Shown here piece by piece: positions 1 through 6,100 of a DNA stretch of 8,949 nt; position 1 is the first letter of the stretch; the number at the start of each line of letters is the position of its first letter. The notes below the pieces were generated by a model that ran no database searches, was not told where the DNA came from, and saw nothing but the letters and a program-made list of their open reading frames with translations. Made by a program: the position numbers and the translations under genes. The stretch is from Alphaproteobacteria bacterium. GTDB taxonomy: Bacteria > Pseudomonadota > Alphaproteobacteria > JAEULC01. Where the stretch lies: assembly GCA_020851015.1 (NCBI GenBank), contig JADZDN010000226.1, positions 1 through 8,949 of the forward strand, in the 5' to 3' direction.

Positions 1-1
1 G

Positions 2-1084
2 GCGATCACCGTGCCGGCCAAGCTCGAGACCGACGGGCCGGTGGTCGAACTGACGGGCAAGATCGCCGACAGCTCGGGCATCATCGAGTTCTCGATCAAC
101 GGCCAGCCGGTGCCGATCGGCGCCGGCGGGGCGTTCACGGTCAAGCGCGGCGTGCCGGTGGGCGCCAGCGAGCTCAAGCTGGCGGCCGTCGATGAGTGGG
201 GCAACATGGCGCAGAAGACCGTCGCCGTAGTCCGCAAGGCCCCGGCGCCGACGCAGACTGCCAGCACGGCCGCGCCCGCGCTGGCCGCCGACGACGACAA
301 GAAGGCACAGCCGAAGCAGGTGGCGAGCCTGACGGAGCAGTTGAAGTCGATCGAGTTCGGCACCTATCGGGCGCTGGTGATCGGCAACAACAAGTACACG
401 AAGATCCGCTCGCTGGAGACCGCGCAGAACGACGCCCTGGTCGTCAGCAAGCTCTTGACGGAGCAGTACGGCTTCGAGGTCACGACCCTGATGAACGGCA
501 CGCGCCAGCAGATCATGGAGGCGCTCTACAAGATGCGCGCGCAGCTGACCGAGAAGGACAACCTGCTCGTCTACTACGCGGGCCACGGCGTGCGCGACGA
601 CGCCACCGGGCGCGGCTACTGGCTGCCGGTCGATGCCGATCCCGACCTGCCGACGAACTGGGTGCCCACAACCGACCTGACCGACGTGATCAAGGCGATG
701 CGCGCGCGGCACATCATGGTGGTCGCCGACTCCTGCTACTCCGGCACGCTGGTGCGCAGCGTCAACGCCGGCCTGCGCAGCGCGCGCGAGGCCGACGTCA
801 CGGCCTGGGTCAGGCGCATTCTCGAGAAGCGCTCGCGCACCGTGATGAGTTCGGGCGGGCTCGAGCCGGTGATGGACGGCGGCGGCACCGGCCACTCCGT
901 GTTCGCCCAGGCCTTCATCGACGCGCTGCGCGACAACCCCGACGTGGTGGACGGCCAGGGCCTGTTCGCGTCGATCCGCCGGCCGATCGTGCTGAACTCG
1001 GATCAGACGCCGGAATACTCCGACATCCGCCAGGCCGGGCACGACGGCGGCGACTTCCTGTTCGTCAAGCGCGGGACCAAGTAG
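2..1084 (+). CDS. Caspase-family (peptidase C14) protein with N-terminal Ig-like domain, 5' partial
   Basis: The frame is open to the left edge, so the true start probably lies outside; the GTG at 11 sits inside a domain and is an unlikely start. Numbering from that GTG, residues about 4-75 resemble a bacterial Ig-like beta-sandwich (Gly-rich, with the pattern FSINGQPV). Residues 76-105 form an Ala/Pro/Lys linker, and about 117-355 form a caspase-fold domain. The catalytic dyad is visible: His192 in YYAGHG and Cys242 in DSCYSG. The segment YRALVIGNNKY is the usual first strand of bacterial C14 domains. Family knowledge: these are metacaspase/paracaspase-like cysteine peptidases, often cleaving after basic residues, fused to varied partner domains and often exported. 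The N-terminus is missing, so a signal peptide cannot be judged. The target is unknown. The next gene starts 73 bases after the stop on the same strand. Confidence 0.9.
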   Translation, partial: AITVPAKLETDGPVVELTGKIADSSGIIEFSINGQPVPIGAGGAFTVKRGVPVGASELKLAAVDEWGNMAQKTVAVVRKAPAPTQTASTAAPALAADDDKKAQPKQVASLTEQLKSIEFGTYRALVIGNNKYTKIRSLETAQNDALVVSKLLTEQYGFEVTTLMNGTRQQIMEALYKMRAQLTEKDNLLVYYAGHGVRDDATGRGYWLPVDADPDLPTNWVPTTDLTDVIKAMRARHIMVVADSCYSGTLVRSVNAGLRSAREADVTAWVRRILEKRSRTVMSSGGLEPVMDGGGTGHSVFAQAFIDALRDNPDVVDGQGLFASIRRPIVLNSDQTPEYSDIRQAGHDGGDFLFVKRGTK

Positions 1085-1157
1085 CGCGGCGTTGACAGCC
1101 GCCCAGGGGCGACGGAATCTGCCCCGACGGACGAAGCTGGGAACGGGAACGGGACAA

Positions 1158-1496
1158 ATGGCGCATCGCATGGCGGCGGCGGGAACGATGGCGCTCGCGC
1201 TGATGGTCTTGGCGGCAGGCGGCGCGCGGGCCGACATGCTGACCTACAAGAACATGCCGGCCGACAAGGACGTGCTGATCTACCAGAGCGGCGACCGCGA
1301 CCTGCGCCAGCGCGTGGCGCTGTGCTTCTGGTTCCGCGCCGAAAGCGGCAGCTTCAAGATCACCTCGGAGCGGTTCCGCGATCCGATCGAGCTGGGCGGC
1401 GGCGACAAGCCGGAGCAGCGCGTGGTCTGCGGCTCGATCATTGCCGTGCGCGCGGCCGGCGCGGAGAATTCGCTGCAATACGCGGTGGTGAAGTAG
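1158..1496 (+). CDS. Small exported protein of unknown function
   Basis: I chose the ATG at 1158 (112 aa). An in-frame TTG at 1092 would add 22 polar residues before the signal peptide and lies within a TTGACA hexamer, so it is unlikely to be the start. The ATG at 1170 (M5) is a second possibility. Upstream of 1158 there is only a weak G-rich ribosome site (GGGAACGGGAC). Residues 1-25 form a typical Sec signal peptide: a basic N-terminus, a hydrophobic core (MALALMVLAA) and an Ala-Arg-Ala cleavage site before Asp26. The mature part of about 87 residues has exactly two cysteines, Cys56 and Cys91, which could form a disulfide in the periplasm. It looks like a single small beta-rich domain with no membrane segment. 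I do not recognise the family. It lies between the caspase-like gene and the dehydratase gene, both on the same strand. Confidence 0.7.
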   Translation: MAHRMAAAGTMALALMVLAAGGARADMLTYKNMPADKDVLIYQSGDRDLRQRVALCFWFRAESGSFKITSERFRDPIELGGGDKPEQRVVCGSIIAVRAAGAENSLQYAVVK

Positions 1497-1580
1497 GACC
1501 GCCGCCTTTGCCCCGCGGTTGACAAGCCCGCCTTGGTCGAGGAACGCTCGCGCGCGGATTCCGACCGAGGGGTGAGAGCA

Positions 1581-3281
1581 ATGGCCAAGGGCCTGAAGTC
1601 CCGACTGACCAGCTATGGCGATGCCGAGTTCGCGCTGTTCCTGCGCCGCGCCTTCTTGAAATCCGCGGGGTACGGCGACGAAGTGTTGGACCTGCCCGTC
1701 GTGGGCATCGGCTCGACCGCGTCCGATTTCAATCCCTGCCACGCCACCGCGCCCGAGGTGATCGAGGCGATCAAGCGCGGGGTGCTGGCGGCCGGCGGCA
1801 TCCCCTTCGTGTTCCCCACCATCTCGCTGCACGAATCCTTCTGCTCGCCCACCACGATGCTGCTGCGCAACCTGATGGCGCTGGACGTCGAGGAGATGCT
1901 GCGCGCGCAGCCGCTGGACGCCGCGGTGCTGATCGGGGGCTGCGACAAGACCGTGCCGGCGCAGATCATGGGCGCGCTGTCGGCCGACGTGCCGACCTTG
2001 ATCGAGGTGGTGGGCGCGGCCTTGGCCGGCATGAACGAGGGCGGGCGGCTGGGCGCCTGCACCGACTGCCGGCGGCTGTGGTATGCGCGCCGCGCGAACC
2101 AGATCACCGACCAGCAGCTCGCCCAGGGCCACGGGCGGCTGATCGCCAGCCACGGCACCTGCACGGTGATGGGCACGGCCAGCACCATGGCCTGCTTCGC
2201 CGAGATACTGGGCCTGATGCTGCCGGGCGGCGCCTCGATCCCCGCAGTGCACGCCGAGCGCCTGCGCCATGCCGAGGCGACGGGCATGCGCGCGGTCGCG
2301 ATGGCGAAGGCGGGCGGCCCAAGCCCCCGCGCCATCGTGACGAAAGCCGCGATCCGCAACGCCATGGTCGTGCTGGCCGCGCTGGGCGGATCGACCAACG
2401 CGGTCATCCATCTCGCCGCCATCGCGGGGCGCGTGGGGCTGAAGATGGACCTGGAGGAGCTGGACCAGATCGGCCGCCGGACGCCCGTCTTGGTGGACCT
2501 GAAGCCGGTGGGCAAGAACTACATGGAGGATTTCCACGCCGCCGGCGGCCTGCCCGCGCTGCTGCGCCAGTTGGGCGACAAGATCGACGGTTCAGCGATG
2601 ACGGCGGCGGGCGACAGCATCGCCGACATGCTGAAGCGCTGGTTGCCCTTCGTCGACGAGAAGATCATCCGGCCGGAAAGCAATCCCGTCTCGCCGGGCG
2701 AGGCGCTGACCGTCGTGCGCGGCAACCTGGCGCCGGACGGCGCGGTCATCAAGCGCGCCGCCGCCGAGGCCGGGCTGATGCAGCACAAGGGCCCGGCGCT
2801 GGTATTCGAGGGGCTGGAGGACCTGGCGAAACGCATCGACGATCCCGCGCTGCCCGTCACCAAGGACCATGTGCTTGTCCTGCGCAACATCGGCCCGATC
2901 GGCGCGCCCGGCATGCCCGAGGCCGGCGGCATCCCGATTCCGAAGAAGCTGGCCCAGGCCGGGGTCAAGGACATGGTGCGCGTGTCGGACGCGCGGATGT
3001 CCGGCACGGCCTATGGCGCGATCGTGCTGCACGTGGCGCCCGAAGCCGCGATCGGCGGGCCGCTGGCGCTGGTCAAGGATGGCGACCTGATCGAACTCGA
3101 CGTTGCCAATCGCGCCATCAACATGCTCGTCGATGCCAAGGAACTGGAGCGCCGCCGCGCCCAATGGAAGCCGCCCGCCAGGCCCAAGCGCGGCTACCGC
3201 CGCCTCTACGCCGAGCACGTGATGCAGGCCGACAAGGGCTGCGACTTCGACTTCCTGCAGGACGAGACGTTGCAGCGTTAG
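1581..3281 (+). CDS. IlvD/Edd-family dehydratase, sugar-acid (pentonate) type
   Basis: This 566-aa protein is of normal length for the family. The ATG at 1581 has a good ribosome site (GAGGGG, 1567-1572, 8 bases away); an in-frame TTG at 1533 is rejected. Three cysteines sit where the family binds its Fe-S cluster: Cys53 (FNPCH), Cys121 (GGCDKT) and Cys194 (HGTCTVMGTASTM). Lys123 next to Cys121 fits the carbamylated lysine that holds Mg, and Ser474 (DARMSGT) fits the catalytic serine. As I recall them, the Rhizobium L-arabinonate dehydratase residues C59, C127, K129, C200 and S480 align at a constant offset of six. The GTCTVMGTASTM form points to [2Fe-2S] sugar-acid dehydratases rather than to dihydroxyacid dehydratase of branched-chain amino acid synthesis. 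The reaction would be removal of water from an aldonic acid to give a 2-keto-3-deoxy acid. The exact substrate is not readable. A hairpin repeat follows 9 bases after the stop. Confidence 0.92.
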   Translation: MAKGLKSRLTSYGDAEFALFLRRAFLKSAGYGDEVLDLPVVGIGSTASDFNPCHATAPEVIEAIKRGVLAAGGIPFVFPTISLHESFCSPTTMLLRNLMALDVEEMLRAQPLDAAVLIGGCDKTVPAQIMGALSADVPTLIEVVGAALAGMNEGGRLGACTDCRRLWYARRANQITDQQLAQGHGRLIASHGTCTVMGTASTMACFAEILGLMLPGGASIPAVHAERLRHAEATGMRAVAMAKAGGPSPRAIVTKAAIRNAMVVLAALGGSTNAVIHLAAIAGRVGLKMDLEELDQIGRRTPVLVDLKPVGKNYMEDFHAAGGLPALLRQLGDKIDGSAMTAAGDSIADMLKRWLPFVDEKIIRPESNPVSPGEALTVVRGNLAPDGAVIKRAAAEAGLMQHKGPALVFEGLEDLAKRIDDPALPVTKDHVLVLRNIGPIGAPGMPEAGGIPIPKKLAQAGVKDMVRVSDARMSGTAYGAIVLHVAPEAAIGGPLALVKDGDLIELDVANRAINMLVDAKELERRRAQWKPPARPKRGYRRLYAEHVMQADKGCDFDFLQDETLQR

Positions 3282-3290
3282 CGGGCTCAC

Positions 3291-3348
3291 CCTTCGACAA
3301 GCTCAGGGTGAGGAAAGAATAGAATCCTCATCCTGAGCTTGTCGAAGG
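3291..3348. repeat. Palindromic repeat / probable bidirectional terminator
   Basis: Two 24-base arms (3291-3314 and 3325-3348) are reverse complements with a single difference (G at 3308 opposite T at 3331), which pairs as G-U in plus-strand RNA. The loop of 10 bases (3315-3324) is A-rich. Each arm has the core CTTCGACAAGCTCAGG or its complement. I recall this core as a very abundant dispersed palindrome in alphaproteobacterial genomes; this is memory, not a search. It fills the gap between two convergent genes, 9 bases after the dehydratase stop and 6 bases before the stop end of the minus-strand gene. A role as a two-way transcription terminator or mRNA 3'-end stabiliser is therefore likely. 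No long T-tract follows on either side. Confidence 0.85.
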
Positions 3349-3354
3349 ATGGCC

Positions 3355-3645
3355 TTATTCCTTCAGCAACGCCCCCGCCATCCTGTCCCACTCGTCGTCG
3401 AGCGTGCCGTCCGGGCGTTTCTTGCCGGCCTGGCGATACCAGTAACCGGCGTTCGACAGGTCGCCTTCCTTGCGATGGAGGTAGGCGTGCACCCAGGCCC
3501 CGACGCGGTCGTCCTGGGCCTGGGCGTGCGCGTGCGCCTTTGCCCAGTCGCCCTTGGCGTCCCACCACAGGGCCTGGAGCGCGTCGGAAAGCCCGGCGGG
3601 CGGCGCCGCCTTGCCGGTCGAGGCACGGAACTGCTTGGCGTCCAT
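3355..3645 (-). CDS. Conserved-looking 96-aa hypothetical protein
   Basis: The start is ATG at 3645, reading left, with GGCGAGG upstream as a ribosome site; the stop is TAA at 3357-3355. An open frame continues upstream past this ATG, but only as the antisense shadow of the isomerase gene. The protein is soluble, Trp-rich and probably all-helical. Residues 18-60 (with ALWWDAKGDWAKAH and WVHAYLHRKEGD) and 61-95 (AGYWYRQAGKK, then DEWDRMAGALL) look like two or three antiparallel helix pairs, as in TPR- or Sel1-like repeats. I recall similar short proteins with the WVHAYLHRKEGD and YWYRRAG motifs in many alphaproteobacteria, with no assigned function. It has no signal peptide and no cysteines. 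It is divergent from the isomerase gene, with a 99-base spacer between them, and convergent with the dehydratase gene. Confidence 0.8.
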   Translation of the reverse strand: MDAKQFRASTGKAAPPAGLSDALQALWWDAKGDWAKAHAHAQAQDDRVGAWVHAYLHRKEGDLSNAGYWYRQAGKKRPDGTLDDEWDRMAGALLKE

Positions 3646-3683
3646 GCGCGAACCTCGCCACGCCGCGGGGAGCCTGTCAACGC

Positions 3684-3712
3684 TTGCCACCCCCCGGCTC
3701 CGGCTATATGAC
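3684..3712 (+). promoter_or_regulatory. Possible sigma-70-type promoter for the isomerase gene
   Basis: TTGCCA (3684-3689, one mismatch to TTGACA) is followed after 17 bases by TATGAC (3707-3712, four of six to TATAAT). This would start RNA near 3719 and leave a leader of about 25 bases that contains the GGAGG site. It is the most AT-rich patch of the short divergent spacer. The call rests on hexamer matches only. Confidence 0.35.
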
Positions 3713-3732
3713 ACAAAAATGACAGTCTCCCC

Positions 3733-3737
3733 GGAGG
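3733..3737 (+). promoter_or_regulatory. Ribosome binding site that fixes a GTG start
   Basis: GGAGG lies 7 bases before the GTG at 3745. An in-frame ATG occurs only four codons later (Met5) and would have a poorer spacing, so this site supports the GTG. Confidence 0.8.
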
Positions 3738-3744
3738 ATCTCCC

Positions 3745-4698
3745 GTGAAGATCGGCATGAACACCGACAGCCTGGCGTCGCTGCCCTTCGACCAGGTGCT
3801 GGGCCACGCCGCGCGGCTGAAGCTCGACATGATCGAGATCTGCTGCGGCAACTGGTCGAACGCGCCGCATATCGACCTGAAGAGGATGCTGGACAGCGAA
3901 CCGGCGCGGCGCGAGCTGAAATCCAGGCTGGCCGACCACGACGTGGCCTTGAGCGCGCTCAACTGCTCGGGCAATCCGCTGGACCCCGGCCCGAACGGCA
4001 AGAAGCACGACCAGGTGACGCGCGACACGATCAAGCTGGCGAGCCTGATGGGTATCGAGCGCGTGGTGATGATGTCGGGCTGCCCCGGCGCGCCCGGCGG
4101 CCACCACGCCAACTGGATCACGGTGGAATGGCCGGCCGAGCTGCGCGAGTGGCTGCGCTGGCAGTGGGACGAGGCGCTGATCCCCTATTGGAAGGACCTG
4201 GTGAAATACGCCAACAACCTGGGCATCCGGAAGCTGTGCCTGGAACTGCACGGGTTCCAGAACGTCTACAACGTCCGCACGCTGCACAAGCTGCGCGAGG
4301 CGGTGGGCGAGACGGTGGGCGCCAATTTCGACCCCAGCCACCTGATGTGGATGGGCGCCGACCCCCTCGTGGCGGCGCGCGCGCTGAAGGGCGCGATCTA
4401 CCACGTCCACGCGAAGGACACGCGCATCGATCCGCTGATCGGCGCCACCAACGGCGTGATCGAGAACCAGCTCGGCAGCGACTGGCAGGAGCGGAGTTGG
4501 AACTACGTCACGCTCGGCTACGGCCACGGCGAGCAGTGGTGGAGCAGCTTCGGCGCGGCGCTCGCCGCCGCGGGCTACGACGACGTACTGTCGATCGAGC
4601 ACGAGGACATGATGATGCCGCCGGTCGATGGGGTCGAGAAGAGCGTGGCGCTGCTCGAGCGGACCATCGTCAACCGCCCGCGCCGCCCGGTTAACTGA
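3745..4698 (+). CDS. Sugar phosphate isomerase/epimerase (xylose isomerase-like TIM barrel)
   Basis: This 317-aa cytosolic protein has the AP_endonuc_2/xylose isomerase-like fold. It opens with MKIGMNTDSL, a first barrel strand, and has strand/helix repeats throughout. The likely divalent-metal ligands stand at strand ends: Glu167 (CLELHG), Asp196 with His199 (NFDPSH), His222 (HVHAKD) and Glu285 (SIEHED). These are typical positions for the family, which interconverts or epimerises keto and aldo sugars, inososes or related compounds. The sequence does not tell the substrate. A loop at 225-262 (rich in Asn, Gly and Trp, ending TLGYGHG) is typical of homologues annotated only as sugar phosphate isomerase/epimerase. 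The dehydratase upstream suggests a shared theme of sugar or sugar-acid breakdown, but the two are not in one operon, because the minus-strand gene and the hairpin separate them. Confidence 0.9.
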   Translation: MKIGMNTDSLASLPFDQVLGHAARLKLDMIEICCGNWSNAPHIDLKRMLDSEPARRELKSRLADHDVALSALNCSGNPLDPGPNGKKHDQVTRDTIKLASLMGIERVVMMSGCPGAPGGHHANWITVEWPAELREWLRWQWDEALIPYWKDLVKYANNLGIRKLCLELHGFQNVYNVRTLHKLREAVGETVGANFDPSHLMWMGADPLVAARALKGAIYHVHAKDTRIDPLIGATNGVIENQLGSDWQERSWNYVTLGYGHGEQWWSSFGAALAAAGYDDVLSIEHEDMMMPPVDGVEKSVALLERTIVNRPRRPVN

Positions 4699-4721
4699 CG
4701 CGAAACCTTCTGCGCTATACT
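4691..4721 (+). promoter_or_regulatory. Possible promoter for the aminopeptidase-like gene
   Basis: TATACT (4716-4721, five of six to TATAAT) stands out in a GC-rich context 41 bases before the ATG at 4763. A convincing -35 is lacking: CTGACG (4695-4700) is 15 bases away and TTAACT (4691-4696) is 19 bases away. If real, the gene is transcribed apart from the isomerase gene. Confidence 0.3.
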
Positions 4722-4762
4722 GGCCGCCCGCTCCACGCGCCGGGAACGGAGGCAGGCCGCCG

Positions 4763-6100
4763 ATGGATCAGACGAACGCTCCAACGCACGAGCGCGGACC
4801 GGAAGCCGCGGCGGACGGCGAGGCGATGATGCGCCTGGCCGAGGAGCTGTTCCCGATCTGCCGCAGCATCACCGGCGACGGCGTGCGCCAGACCCTGGCG
4901 ATCATCGGGCGCCGGATTCCCATCGCCGTCAGCGAGGTCCCCTCGGGCACGCCGGTATTCGACTGGACCGTGCCGCGGGAATGGAACATCCGCGGCGCCT
5001 ACATCGCGCGCCTGGACGGCACGCGGGTGGTCGACTTCGCGAACAGCAACCTGCACATCCTGCAGTACAGCCAGCCGATGGACCGGGTGGTGCCGATCGA
5101 CGAGCTGAACCGGCACCTCTACAGCCTGCCCGACAAGCCCGACTGGATTCCGCATCGCACGGCCTATTTCGCCGACACCTGGGGCTTCTGCCTGTCGCAC
5201 CGCCAGCGCGAGACGCTGACCGATCCCAGCTACCGCGTCGTCATCGATTCCACGCTGGCGGACGGCCACCTGACCTATGGCGAGTGCGTGATCGCGGGAT
5301 CGAGCGCGGAATCGGTCCTGATCTCCTGCCACGTCTGCCATCCCTCGCTGGCGAACGACAACGTGGCGGGCATGGTGGTGGCGACCATGCTGGCGCGCCA
5401 CGTGCTGGCGCGCCAGGTTCCAGCACAACGACCGCGCTACACCTATCGCTTCGTGTTCGTGCCGTCGACGATCGGCTCGATCACCTGGCTGGCGCGCAAC
5501 GAGGACAAGGCATCGCTGGTCCGCCACGGGCTCGTGCTGTCCTGCCTCGGCGACGCCGGCGGCATGACCTACAAGCAGAGCCGCCGCGGCGATGCGGCGA
5601 TCGACCGGATCGCGGCGCATGTGCTGCGGCACGACGGCACGCCGCACCGCATCGCGCCGTTCATCCCGTTCGGCTACGACGAGCGGCAGTACTGTTCGCC
5701 CGGATTCGACCTGCCGGTCGGCAGCCTGCTGCGCACGCCGAACGGGCAGTATTCCGAGTACCACACCTCGGCCGACAATCTCTCCCTGCTGCGCGCCGAG
5801 AGCCTGGCGCATTCGCTCGACGTGCTGCGCCGGATCGTCGAGGTGATCGAGGGCGACGCTACCTATCGCAGCCTGAGCCCGAAGGGCGAGCCGCAGCTCG
5901 GCCGGCGCGGACTCTATGCCAAGACCGGCGGACACCGCGCGGTGGGGCTGGACCAGATGGCGCTGCTGTGGGTGCTGAACTTGGCGGACGGCCGCCATTC
6001 CCTGTTCGACACGGCCGAGCGGGCGGGAATGCCGTTCCAGGCGATCCGCGCGGCGGCCGATGCGCTGGCCGAGGTCAGGCTTCTCGAGCGCGTTTCTTGA
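4763..6100 (+). CDS. DUF4910-type aminopeptidase-like protein with C-terminal winged helix
   Basis: The ATG at 4763 has GGAGG at 4748-4752, 10 bases upstream, giving 445 aa. The layout matches the DUF2172/DUF4910 family. Residues about 22-180 hold an N-terminal helix (LFPICRSITGDGVRQTL) and an inserted small domain. About 180-365 is the M28-like peptidase core. About 375-445 is a winged-helix tail that follows the family signature GEPQLGRRGLY. Candidate zinc ligands and active-site residues are His190 and His193 (SCHVCHPS), Asp199 (ANDN), Asp306/Glu307 (GYDERQYCSPG) and His334 (EYHTSADN). There is no signal peptide, so it acts in the cytosol. Family knowledge: the fold is that of zinc aminopeptidases, the substrate is unknown, and I recall members often lying in surface-polysaccharide gene clusters. 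Here it faces a nucleotidyltransferase gene tail to tail and overlaps it by 26 bp. Confidence 0.88.
   Translation: MDQTNAPTHERGPEAAADGEAMMRLAEELFPICRSITGDGVRQTLAIIGRRIPIAVSEVPSGTPVFDWTVPREWNIRGAYIARLDGTRVVDFANSNLHILQYSQPMDRVVPIDELNRHLYSLPDKPDWIPHRTAYFADTWGFCLSHRQRETLTDPSYRVVIDSTLADGHLTYGECVIAGSSAESVLISCHVCHPSLANDNVAGMVVATMLARHVLARQVPAQRPRYTYRFVFVPSTIGSITWLARNEDKASLVRHGLVLSCLGDAGGMTYKQSRRGDAAIDRIAAHVLRHDGTPHRIAPFIPFGYDERQYCSPGFDLPVGSLLRTPNGQYSEYHTSADNLSLLRAESLAHSLDVLRRIVEVIEGDATYRSLSPKGEPQLGRRGLYAKTGGHRAVGLDQMALLWVLNLADGRHSLFDTAERAGMPFQAIRAAADALAEVRLLERVS

Noticed and set aside
1086..1102. GCGGC/GCCGC stem after the caspase-like gene as a terminator
   Set aside because: Only 5 bp, no T-tract, and it overlaps the TTGACA hexamer; weak in such GC-rich DNA.
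1065..2537. Long minus-strand open frame (490 codons) opposite the small exported protein and the dehydratase
   Set aside because: Low-complexity His/Arg/Ala/Gly-rich translation typical of antisense frames in GC-rich genes; the plus-strand genes have clear family motifs.
3646..4602. Upstream in-frame extension of the 96-aa minus-strand protein to a start at 4602
   Set aside because: The extension lies opposite the isomerase gene and reads as low-complexity His/Arg/Val text; the ATG at 3645 has a ribosome site and begins a sensible protein.
4715..5998. Minus-strand open frame (427 codons) opposite the aminopeptidase-like gene
   Set aside because: Antisense shadow with no family motifs; the plus strand encodes a recognisable protein.
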